From: an uncultured Methylophilaceae bacterium
GTDB lineage: Bacteria > Pseudomonadota > Gammaproteobacteria > Burkholderiales > Methylophilaceae
Assembly: GCA_938084195.1 (NCBI GenBank)
Contig: CALKDJ010000014.1
Location: forward strand, 1 to 6,993
Direction of reading: 5' to 3'
DNA length: 6,993 nucleotides
Numbering within the stretch: position 1 is the first letter of the stretch; each line of letters starts with the position of its first letter. Below, in pieces: positions 1-6,993 of this stretch. The translations under genes were made by a program, and so were the position numbers. The notes beneath the pieces are model-generated. The model made no database searches, was not told where the DNA came from, and saw only the letters and a list, made by a program, of their open reading frames with translations.

Positions 1-1541
1 AACACACATTTAAAAAATGGAGTGAAATTGATTTTGTTGTTGTAGGCCCCAGAGGCATGATGTGTCTTGAAGTTAAAGGTGGGGGGGTTGAATTCAAAGA
101 TGGTATTTGGAGATTCACAAATAGATTTAGTCAAATTGAAAAGAAAAAAGAAGGACCTTTTGATCAAGTTCGTGAGGCACATTACTCCTTATTAAAAATG
201 TTTAAAAATGATAATGTTTTTCAAGATATTTCTACTGGTAGTTCAGAAAAAGAATTTAGTTTGGACAGAAAAACAAATACAGGCTGGGGAGTAATCTTTC
301 CAGACATTACCTGGACAAATTATTCACCTGAAATGCCAAAAGAAATTATATGTGATGAAAAATTTACTAAAGACCCAGATAAATTCAAAAAATATATTAC
401 TAATTTATATGATTACTGGTTAAATAAAGGTAAGAAATTTCCTGATTTAGATCCTGATAGTCTTATTTTTAAAAAAATTACACAATACATAAGAAGTGAT
501 TTTCAAACCTCAATTTCACTAAAAAATAGATCAGATAAACTTTATCAAACTATGGTTACTCATACAGAAGGCCAGCAACAATTGATTGAAGGCCTTGATG
601 CTAATGATAGAATTATTTGTGACGGTGGTGCGGGAACTGGCAAAACATTAATTGCAATTGATACCGCTCGGAATGAATTGAATAAAAATAATAAAGTATT
701 GCTAGTATCAAAAGATAATATTTTTAATGCTTATTTAAAAATGCAAATAGAGCCTCAGCCTTCTCTAAAAATCTGTACATCAGCTGAGCTAGAAAAAAAC
801 AAGGAAAATTTTAGCAATAATAAATTTGATGTCCTAATCGTTGATGAGGGTCAGGATTTAATGCAAATGGAAATTTTAGATACCTTTGATCAATTAATTA
901 AAGGAGGTCTTGAAAAGGGCCGCTGGCGATTTTTTATGGATAGCAATGCACAATCTGGAATACTCGGTAGTTTTGATCAAGATGCTTTTAGCTTCTTAAA
1001 ATCTAATACGCCTACAAGTTTTACTTTAAAAAATAATTGCCGAAATACGAAGCAAATTGTCGAGGAAGCGCAATCAACGACTGGAGCTTACATTGGTGAA
1101 ACTGTTATTCAAAATGATGGACCAAAAGTAGTCTACCTTGATACTAATGAAGAAAATGAAGCAGCCCTATTAACAAAAAAAATTGAGAGCTTAAGAGATG
1201 AAGGCATTAGTCTTGAGGATATAGCAATCTTATCTCCAACTAACTTCAGTGATTCTTCATGTATTAAATTAACGCCTAAATGGAAAAGTAGAATACATAC
1301 GATTGATGAAATTAATGTAACTTCACCTCCTGCTTCATCTATTTTATTTAGTCAGATTAGTCAATTCAAGGGATTAGAAAGAAAACATATTATGCTCATT
1401 GACACTAATTTTTTTACCGATGATAAACTATCTCGTTCTTTATTATATATAGCAATGACCCGAGCCAACATTGAATTATGGGTTGCAGCTAGGCCTGAAT
1501 TTAATAGGATGTATATAAATCTTCAAAAACAAAATATGTAA
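1..1541 (+). CDS. NERD nuclease-UvrD-like SF1 helicase fusion, 5'-truncated by window edge
   Basis: The reading frame is open from base 3, so the gene starts upstream; 512 residues are visible. The first ATG at 57 is internal, because the conserved NERD core straddles it: E-I-D-F-V-V-V at bases 24-44 and L-E-V-K at 66-77. These supply the Asp and the Glu-x-Lys of a PD-(D/E)XK-type active site. Numbering from the ATG at 57, the NERD Gln is Q37 and a full SF1A helicase core follows: Walker A GGAGTGKT 190-197, Walker B DEGQD 263-267, motif IV NNCRNT with R329, motif V QFKGLE 436-441 and motif VI YIAMTRA 464-470. No membrane segment or signal peptide is seen, so it is probably cytosolic. Known for the family: NERD is a nuclease-related domain often fused to helicases. 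Inferred: it is the DNA-cutting arm of the drmAB operon that follows 9 nt later. Nuclease activity is predicted only; the domains are clear. Confidence 0.93.
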   Translation, partial: HTFKKWSEIDFVVVGPRGMMCLEVKGGGVEFKDGIWRFTNRFSQIEKKKEGPFDQVREAHYSLLKMFKNDNVFQDISTGSSEKEFSLDRKTNTGWGVIFPDITWTNYSPEMPKEIICDEKFTKDPDKFKKYITNLYDYWLNKGKKFPDLDPDSLIFKKITQYIRSDFQTSISLKNRSDKLYQTMVTHTEGQQQLIEGLDANDRIICDGGAGTGKTLIAIDTARNELNKNNKVLLVSKDNIFNAYLKMQIEPQPSLKICTSAELEKNKENFSNNKFDVLIVDEGQDLMQMEILDTFDQLIKGGLEKGRWRFFMDSNAQSGILGSFDQDAFSFLKSNTPTSFTLKNNCRNTKQIVEEAQSTTGAYIGETVIQNDGPKVVYLDTNEENEAALLTKKIESLRDEGISLEDIAILSPTNFSDSSCIKLTPKWKSRIHTIDEINVTSPPASSILFSQISQFKGLERKHIMLIDTNFFTDDKLSRSLLYIAMTRANIELWVAARPEFNRMYINLQKQNM

Positions 1542-1550
1542 TAGTAAATT

Positions 1551-4500
1551 ATGGATAAAGATAAAATATTTCAAAAAGACCGAGAGTTGTTTATAGAGTA
1601 TCTCGAGCAACAGCTTGTAGGGCCTTGTGAAGGTGAAAATGAAGGTTTTTATAAAGACTCAGCCAACCAAGTACCTTACCAAAGGTATGTTATGGGGACA
1701 CTATATCCGCAAGTTATTAGTGAAGATGAATATATTAATGAGGAAGCATCAACACAAGAAATAGAGAATGTATCTTCAGATCCAGATGAGGTTGATGACA
1801 CACCAATGAGTATGGTTTTCCAAAGACTTCCAGCTTCAATTGGTATGAGCTTTTATGTTAAAGATTGTAAAGAAATTAAAATAGATGTTTGGGGTGCAGA
1901 ATACAAAAGAGTTGACAAAGATTTTATAGTTAACCAAGAAAGCTTACCTGAAAGTAATCGAATTCTTAAGAAAAGAATGGATAGTTATCCAGAGTATATT
2001 CGAATTCCATTAGCGACAAAAAATGAACCGAAGACAATACTTTCAAATAAGACTGAAACAATCACATCTCTAAATGGTAAAGCAGAGCTTAAAGTTATTT
2101 GGAGGTCATTGGGTGAGGGTTCATTAATCACTATTTCAATGATAAACCCATCAAAACAAGAAGTGGATGCAAAATTAGATGCTGAAAATTGTCTATACCA
2201 AGTTGGTTTTTGTTGCCGTACGTCTTCAGGAAGTATTGCAGAGTATCCCTCAATGGATAAATTGTCATATGACGATGAGGAGCTTGAGCTTGCCTTACAA
2301 TACAAAGAAAATATAAATTATGGTATCGGTCACGGTTGTTCTGTAAATTGGGATGAAACAGAAAGCTCTCCGAGTTTTATAGAAACAACTTTTATGCCAT
2401 CACAGGAAGTTAAACCTCAAGATTTTGAAGCTGCCGATGATTATAAAAATCTAGATGTTTTATCTCTAAAATACTTGAGTCAAGAAGAAATTGACAAAGT
2501 AAATCTAAATACTCAATTAGAAAAGTTTATTGACAGTTATGAGGAGTGGCATAAAAAAATATGCAACCAAGTTGTAGATAAAAAATTTATTAAAGCAAAA
2601 GAAAGAGTTATAAACAGGATTGCGACCGCAATTTCTAGAATGAGAGATGGCATTTCAATATTAAAAAATGATTCAAAGGCATTACAAGCCTTTACTATGT
2701 CAAATCAAGTCATGTTGAGACAGATGGTTCACGTTGAATTGACTAAGTCTGAAGAAATAAATCCTTACAAGCAACCAGATTATCAAGAATATAAAACTTA
2801 TGCGTGGCGTCCCTTCCAGCTGGCATTTCAATTACTAATAATCGAGTCACTCGTAAATGAATCCAGCCAAAATAGGGATACTCTGGACTTAATATGGTTT
2901 CCAGCTGGTGGAGGAAAGACTGAGGCATATCTTGGCGTAGCTGCATTTGAACTTATTTATAGAAGGCTCAAATTTGGCCAAGAAGGAACAGGTACTGCTG
3001 TTATCACAAGATACACTCTTAGACTATTAACCTCACAACAATTTGAAAGATCAGCAACTTTTATTTGCGTATTAGAAATGCTCCGTAAGAAAGAAAAATT
3101 ACAAATGCTAGGGAATGATTCTTTCAGCTTAGGTTATTGGGCAGGTCAAGGAATGACTCCAAATACTTACATAAAAGCTAATGAGAAATATGATGTTATG
3201 TTGGATGAAGAGTCTCCAAAAAACTCTTTTGTACTTCAAAAATGTCCTTTATGTGGCACATCTATTATTCCCAAAACTAGATCAGAGCAAGAAAGTGATT
3301 ATGGTATTAAAGCGACGGATAACTCTTTTAAATTCAATTGCCCTTCCCAAAGTTGCGATTTACATCAAAGTATTCCAATCTCAGTTGTTGATGAGGATTT
3401 ATATGAAAACCCGCCTAGCTTTCTTATAGGCACCATTGATAAATTTGCAAGGCTTGCCTGGGATAATAGAGCAAGCAATATATTTTGTCCTACCAAAAAT
3501 AGAGCCCCCTCTCTAATCATTCAAGATGAGTTACATTTAATTTCGGGACAATTAGGAACCCTAGCCGGCCTATATGAGGCGGCGATAGATGTAGTCGTTA
3601 GTTCTAAGGGAATTCGTCCTAAATATATTGCTGCTACGGCGACAATTAGACGCTCAGCTGATCAAGTAAAGAAATTATATGGTAACAATGTTGATATATT
3701 TCCTCCCGCAGGACTATCTTATAAAGATTCCTATTTTTCAAAAATCTCAAAAGCTGCAAACGGTCGAATGTATATTGGAATAATGGCTCAAGGTCAATCT
3801 CCTATCCTTTCATTGGTCAATACTTCTGCAGCATTAAGTCAATCTGTTATGGATTGCGAAGGTTTGAGTGATGATGCAAAAAATACTTGGTGGACACAAA
3901 TAATTTATCACAACAGTAAAAGGGAATTAGGCAAAACAATATCCTTAACTGGAGATGATATACCAATGCGCATAGATGCAATTTCAAAAACGAAGGAAAG
4001 TAAACGAAAATTACCAAATATTCAAGAAATGTCATCTGTTATTAAAACTGAATTGCCAACCATTTTGGCAAATTTGAATAAAGATTTTGAGAACAAAGAT
4101 GCAATAGATATTCTTCCATGCACTAATATGATTTCAGTGGGTGTGGATGTTAGTCGTCTAGGATTAATGCTAATTTATAGACAACCGAAATTAACATCAG
4201 AATATATACAAGCATCAAGCAGAGTAGGAAGAAACCCGAATTATGCACCGGGGGTTGTAGTTACACTCTATTCTGCAAATGCCCCCAGAGATCGATCGCA
4301 TTACGAAAGCTTCAAACCCTATCACAACTCTTTATACAGATTTGTTGAGCCAACAAGCGTTACGCCTTTTTCAGAAAGAGCAAGAGATAGAGCACTTCAT
4401 GCTGCTTTAGTTATTGTGATGAGGCATGCAGGCGGGTTAGGTGAAAATGAAGATGCAGCAAAGTTTAATCCTGATGATAAAAAAACAAAAGGGTTAATTG

Positions 4501-4763
4501 AAAGTCTAGTAAATCGCATGTCCGCTGCAGAACCTTCAGAAAAAAATGAGATTAAAATTCATCTCGATACTTTAATAAAAGAATGGTTTGATATGACAAA
4601 GTCAAAAACTCTACGATTTGAAGGTAAAAGTAAAAGTTTTGAAAGTCTACTTGTACGCTTCAATTCAAAAGAAGCTATTGCCAAACAAGGATGGCCTACT
4701 CAAGATTCCATGAGAAATGTTGATGCAGAAGCTCTGATTAGTTTGCCAGGAGAAAGTAATTAA
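1551..4763 (+). CDS. drmA: DrmA-like SF2 helicase, DISARM/YprA-family defence core
   Basis: A 1070-residue SF2 DNA helicase/translocase and the partner of the DrmB-like protein downstream. The N-terminus shows a pattern I associate with DrmA: VGP at 23-25, then P-x3-Y-x2-G-x-L-x-P at 42-53, followed by an acidic stretch near 55-80. RecA domain 1 has Walker A PAGGGKTEA at 451-459, with the GGGKTEA form usual in DrmA. A Cys pair C565-x2-C568 and another C597-x4-C602 form a likely zinc ribbon. Walker B is DELH 659-662 and motif III AATAT 694-698. RecA domain 2 has motif V SVGVDVSRLG 862-871 and motif VI QASSRVGR 887-894. All catalytic motifs are intact. The ATG at 1551 is chosen because conserved sequence begins within about 20 residues and the next Met (M48) lies inside the conserved block. 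No clear Shine-Dalgarno precedes it, so coupling to the upstream gene is likely. Known: DrmA acts with DrmB in DISARM. Role in this particular operon is inferred. Confidence 0.93.
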   Translation: MDKDKIFQKDRELFIEYLEQQLVGPCEGENEGFYKDSANQVPYQRYVMGTLYPQVISEDEYINEEASTQEIENVSSDPDEVDDTPMSMVFQRLPASIGMSFYVKDCKEIKIDVWGAEYKRVDKDFIVNQESLPESNRILKKRMDSYPEYIRIPLATKNEPKTILSNKTETITSLNGKAELKVIWRSLGEGSLITISMINPSKQEVDAKLDAENCLYQVGFCCRTSSGSIAEYPSMDKLSYDDEELELALQYKENINYGIGHGCSVNWDETESSPSFIETTFMPSQEVKPQDFEAADDYKNLDVLSLKYLSQEEIDKVNLNTQLEKFIDSYEEWHKKICNQVVDKKFIKAKERVINRIATAISRMRDGISILKNDSKALQAFTMSNQVMLRQMVHVELTKSEEINPYKQPDYQEYKTYAWRPFQLAFQLLIIESLVNESSQNRDTLDLIWFPAGGGKTEAYLGVAAFELIYRRLKFGQEGTGTAVITRYTLRLLTSQQFERSATFICVLEMLRKKEKLQMLGNDSFSLGYWAGQGMTPNTYIKANEKYDVMLDEESPKNSFVLQKCPLCGTSIIPKTRSEQESDYGIKATDNSFKFNCPSQSCDLHQSIPISVVDEDLYENPPSFLIGTIDKFARLAWDNRASNIFCPTKNRAPSLIIQDELHLISGQLGTLAGLYEAAIDVVVSSKGIRPKYIAATATIRRSADQVKKLYGNNVDIFPPAGLSYKDSYFSKISKAANGRMYIGIMAQGQSPILSLVNTSAALSQSVMDCEGLSDDAKNTWWTQIIYHNSKRELGKTISLTGDDIPMRIDAISKTKESKRKLPNIQEMSSVIKTELPTILANLNKDFENKDAIDILPCTNMISVGVDVSRLGLMLIYRQPKLTSEYIQASSRVGRNPNYAPGVVVTLYSANAPRDRSHYESFKPYHNSLYRFVEPTSVTPFSERARDRALHAALVIVMRHAGGLGENEDAAKFNPDDKKTKGLIESLVNRMSAAEPSEKNEIKIHLDTLIKEWFDMTKSKTLRFEGKSKSFESLLVRFNSKEAIAKQGWPTQDSMRNVDAEALISLPGESN
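4748..4753 (+). promoter_or_regulatory. Ribosome-binding site of drmB
   Basis: AGGAGA lies inside the last codons of drmA, 9 nt before the ATG at 4763. It is the best Shine-Dalgarno match at any junction in the window and supports the overlapping TAATG start. Confidence 0.7.
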
Positions 4764-6607
4764 TGGCAATTTATAGAAAAATTAGACGCTCTCAATATAT
4801 TTTTCCATCAGGGGTAGGAGCTCTCTATGATATTAGCGATGAGTCGATGATTGCGATGGATATTTCTAAATGGAAACCAAATTATGGGGAGAAATTAAAC
4901 TTAAAGCGTCTGGAACAGCTGCTTCGCGTTAATCACTTTAAAATGCCTGAAAGTCATAGTGATATGGGAAATAAAAAATATTCAACTGCTAAAGATAAAT
5001 TACCCTTCCTAAGATTCCCTCAGTGGTTGTTCTGTCGGTCATGTGGCACGATGGTCAAATGGACCATGCAAAAAGATATAGATAATAAGGCTGCTGTCCC
5101 TAAATGTGAAAATTTTAAATGTCAAAAAAAACCTAATCTGACACCTATGAGATATGTCATGGCTTGTGATAAGGGGCATGTCTCAGATATTGATTGGCAT
5201 TACTGGGCACATTCGTTTTCGAATAGTGGGTGCAAAGTTAAAAATAAATTAAAATATAAATCTCTAAGAAAATCTGGTGGTCCTGCATTGCCAACAGTTA
5301 TTTGTGAGGAATGTGGTTCATCTAGAGATTTGAAATATATAACCTCCAAAGACGCTGGTTTAGGCCAAATTGGAATTCATTGTATGGGAATTCAGCCATG
5401 GGAAAGATGGCCAGAGAATCCTAAATGTGATGGAGAAATTCGAGCGGTTCAAAGAAGTGCAAGTAACTTATATTATCCAAAATTAATATCCGCACTAGAC
5501 ATTCCATTTGGTCAAGACAATCCTGGCAAAACAAATGAATTAGAGCATGAAATAAAATCGAATAACTTATACAACCTGATTCTCAAAAAACTTCACAATT
5601 CTGAAGGAAATGAAGCGGCTCTAGAAGCTTTTGCTGATGAAATCGCAAAGAAAGCTAATTGTTCAATAGAAGAAGTTTTACGCATTGCAAATGAAGAAGT
5701 AGGTAATAATAAAACAGAAGAATTTTCAGATCAAATTGTTATTAATGAGGAGGAAATTTTATTCGAGGAGTGGAAAGTCCTCACTAATCCAACTAAAAAT
5801 ACCAATAAAAACTTTGAAGCAAAGGAGGAGTTCATAGGAGATATTGAATTTGGCTTCAAAGAGGTGATTGATAAGCTAGTATTAGTTAAAAAGCTCAGAG
5901 AGGTTACTGCTTTAAGAGGATTTCACAGAATTAGGCCTTCTCAAGAAGAATTTGTCCCGGTGGACTTAGGTAATAACATTAATTGGTTACCAGCTAGGGA
6001 GGTCTTTGGTGAAGGTATTTTTTTATCAATAAATGAAAAGGCAATTGATTCATGGAGTAAAAAAAATGAAGATGCAATCAAAAAGAGGCTTCAATCTATC
6101 CAAAAAAAATATGAACAAATGGAGCTTGATTTTTTACCAGAGCCCACACCAAAATTCGTACTACTTCATACACTAGCTCATTTACTCATCAGGCAGCTTT
6201 CATTTGAATGTGGGTATGCAGCATCATCTTTACGAGAAAGAATTTATGCGTCAGAAAATGATTCTCCTATGTCTGGTATTTTAATTTATACAGCAGATTC
6301 TGATGCCGAAGGATCTATGGGTGGACTCGTCAGACAGGGTTATAAAGATAGGCTTATCCCGACCTTAATAACTGCACTTGAACGAGGACAATGGTGCTCG
6401 GCCGATCCAGTTTGTAGTGAGCTGGCTGGACAAGGGATTAATGGACTAAACAGAGCAGCCTGCCACTCATGCACACTTCTTTCTGAAACTTCGTGCGTTA
6501 GTCATAACTCGCTATTGGATAGGATGCTTCTGTTGGGTAATGATGAAAAAAATCATAATTATGGTTTTTTCAGCCAGATAATCGAACAGTTAACAAAGGC
6601 TCTTTAA
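4763..6607 (+). CDS. drmB: DrmB-like DUF1998 protein, partner of DrmA
   Basis: A 614-residue protein with the hallmarks of DrmB. The N-terminus carries R-R-S-Q-x4-P-S-G-V-G-A-L-Y-D (residues 8-23). Putative zinc ligands come in groups: C91-x2-C94 with C115-x4-C120, then C135 and H139 in the C-x3-GH motif; and C181-x2-C184 with C207 and C222. A charged, probably helical middle spans roughly 255-350. The DUF1998 domain occupies about 465-600: HTLAH 469-473, then C545-x6-C551 in the C-S-A-D-P-V-C motif, C567-x2-C570, and C578 in S-E-T-S-C, ending with N-S-L-L-D-R. The start codon overlaps the drmA stop by one base (TAATG), and an AGGAGA motif sits 9 nt upstream, which fixes the start and implies translational coupling at near-equal stoichiometry. 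Known: DrmB forms a complex with DrmA in DISARM and has no enzymatic motif of its own. No truncation or lost Cys is apparent. Confidence 0.94.
   Translation: MAIYRKIRRSQYIFPSGVGALYDISDESMIAMDISKWKPNYGEKLNLKRLEQLLRVNHFKMPESHSDMGNKKYSTAKDKLPFLRFPQWLFCRSCGTMVKWTMQKDIDNKAAVPKCENFKCQKKPNLTPMRYVMACDKGHVSDIDWHYWAHSFSNSGCKVKNKLKYKSLRKSGGPALPTVICEECGSSRDLKYITSKDAGLGQIGIHCMGIQPWERWPENPKCDGEIRAVQRSASNLYYPKLISALDIPFGQDNPGKTNELEHEIKSNNLYNLILKKLHNSEGNEAALEAFADEIAKKANCSIEEVLRIANEEVGNNKTEEFSDQIVINEEEILFEEWKVLTNPTKNTNKNFEAKEEFIGDIEFGFKEVIDKLVLVKKLREVTALRGFHRIRPSQEEFVPVDLGNNINWLPAREVFGEGIFLSINEKAIDSWSKKNEDAIKKRLQSIQKKYEQMELDFLPEPTPKFVLLHTLAHLLIRQLSFECGYAASSLRERIYASENDSPMSGILIYTADSDAEGSMGGLVRQGYKDRLIPTLITALERGQWCSADPVCSELAGQGINGLNRAACHSCTLLSETSCVSHNSLLDRMLLLGNDEKNHNYGFFSQIIEQLTKAL
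6595..6599 (+). promoter_or_regulatory. Weak ribosome-binding site of the second SF1 helicase
   Basis: AAAGG lies in the last codons of drmB, 9 nt before the ATG at 6609. The match is short, but the spacing favours this ATG over in-frame ATGs at 6615 and 6633. Confidence 0.4.
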
Positions 6608-6608
6608 T

Positions 6609-6993
6609 ATGAGAATGCCTACAGAGGCTGATATGAGCCAAGAGCAAACTGATATCTATATTGAGGCGCCCTTAAATGGAAAAATCTTAGTAACAGGACC
6701 ACCAGGAACTGGTAAAACTTTAATTGCATTCCTTAGAGCTCACACAGTCAGTAAAAAAAAGGGGGGTGTTGCGATAGCCATGTTTCAAAATGTACTAAAA
6801 CAATACGCCTCAAATGCTTCAGAAAATAAATTTACTGTTTGTACGATTCATAACTGGTGGAGAAACTGGTGGATGAATTTTGCTCTAGGCTCAAAAATCA
6901 AAAGCGGAAAAAAAGGCTCAAAAGATGTTATTTTTTTACCAGGTTGTTCAGGTATGAAACGCAAAGAAGTGGATGAGTTATTTGATTTTCATA
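6609..6993 (+). CDS. UvrD-like SF1 helicase, N-terminal part, cut by window end
   Basis: An open frame begins at ATG 6609, one base after the drmB stop, and runs without a stop to the window end (128 complete codons). The N-terminus shows a Q-motif-like S-Q-E-Q (residues 10-13), then a beta strand and Walker A GPPGTGKT at 30-37, followed by L-I-A and R44. Next come a segment resembling SF1 motif Ia (about 52-64) and a T-I-H-N-W-W box near 79-84, as in UvrD/Rep-type helicases. Walker B and the later motifs would lie beyond the window, so completeness cannot be judged. It is clearly distinct from the NERD-linked helicase at the other end of the operon, which has GGAGTGKT. ATGs at codons 3 and 9 are possible alternative starts. 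Position and spacing imply co-expression with drmAB, so a role in the same defence system is inferred. An A8G6 run at 6753-6766 could be a slippage site. Confidence 0.85.
   Translation, partial: MRMPTEADMSQEQTDIYIEAPLNGKILVTGPPGTGKTLIAFLRAHTVSKKKGGVAIAMFQNVLKQYASNASENKFTVCTIHNWWRNWWMNFALGSKIKSGKKGSKDVIFLPGCSGMKRKEVDELFDFH

Noticed and set aside
57..59. ATG at 57 as the start of the NERD-helicase gene
   Set aside because: The frame is open upstream and encodes half of the conserved nuclease motif, so this Met is internal.
1985..2305. 106-codon open frame on the minus strand
   Set aside because: It lies wholly inside drmA, its Ser-rich N-terminus is the antisense of an acidic Asp/Glu stretch, and it has no recognisable domain.
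2743..2946. 67-codon minus-strand open frame
   Set aside because: It is antisense to the conserved Walker A region of drmA and has no independent support.
3181..3429. 82-codon plus-strand open frame in another phase
   Set aside because: It overlaps the cysteine-rich insertion of drmA in full; its Cys-containing translation is a frame shadow of that conserved region.
3847..4035. 62-codon minus-strand open frame
   Set aside because: It is antisense within drmA, with no ribosome-binding site or family resemblance.
4053..4071. Inverted repeat TTGCCAA-5 nt-TTGGCAA as a possible terminator
   Set aside because: The stem is only 7 bp, it is not followed by a T run, and it sits in the middle of intact drmA coding sequence.
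2883..4235. Druantia DruE or Dpd helicase as the identity of the large helicase
   Set aside because: DUF1998 is on a separate downstream protein rather than fused as in DruE, and no Dpd base-modification genes are present; a DrmA/DrmB pair fits better.
5051..5067. Inverted repeat ATGGTC-5 nt-GACCAT as a possible operator or hairpin
   Set aside because: It has a 6-bp stem inside the coding sequence of a conserved DrmB zinc motif; it is likely chance.

Overview
The window is a single block of tightly packed, same-strand genes from an AT-rich bacterial genome. Base composition and the weak ribosome-binding sites do not fix a taxon; a low-GC Gram-negative such as a gammaproteobacterium is plausible, but this is only a guess. 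Almost every base is coding. Junctions are 9 nt, a 1-nt overlap and 1 nt, so the four genes look like one transcription unit that runs off both ends of the window. No promoter, terminator, RNA gene, CRISPR array or insertion sequence is visible.

Layout: (1) bases 1-1541, the 3' part of a gene for a NERD-domain nuclease fused to a UvrD-like SF1 helicase; its true start lies upstream. (2) 1551-4763, a large SF2 helicase matching DrmA, the core helicase of the DISARM anti-phage system. (3) 4763-6607, its partner DrmB, a zinc-cluster-rich DUF1998 protein. (4) 6609-6993, the first 128 codons of a second SF1 helicase, cut by the window end.

DrmA-DrmB is the diagnostic core of DISARM and related YprA-family helicase systems. 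Classical DISARM adds a PLD nuclease (DrmC) and a DNA methyltransferase (DrmMI or DrmMII). Neither is seen here. Instead the core is bracketed by a nuclease-helicase fusion and a second, different SF1 helicase. The simplest reading is a DISARM-related phage-defence operon in which DrmAB senses or loads on foreign DNA, the two SF1 motors translocate or unwind, and the NERD domain may cut. The division of labour is inference; the domain assignments rest on clear motifs. Whether a methyltransferase or further genes lie just outside the window decides if this is a DISARM variant or one of the methylase-free relatives.
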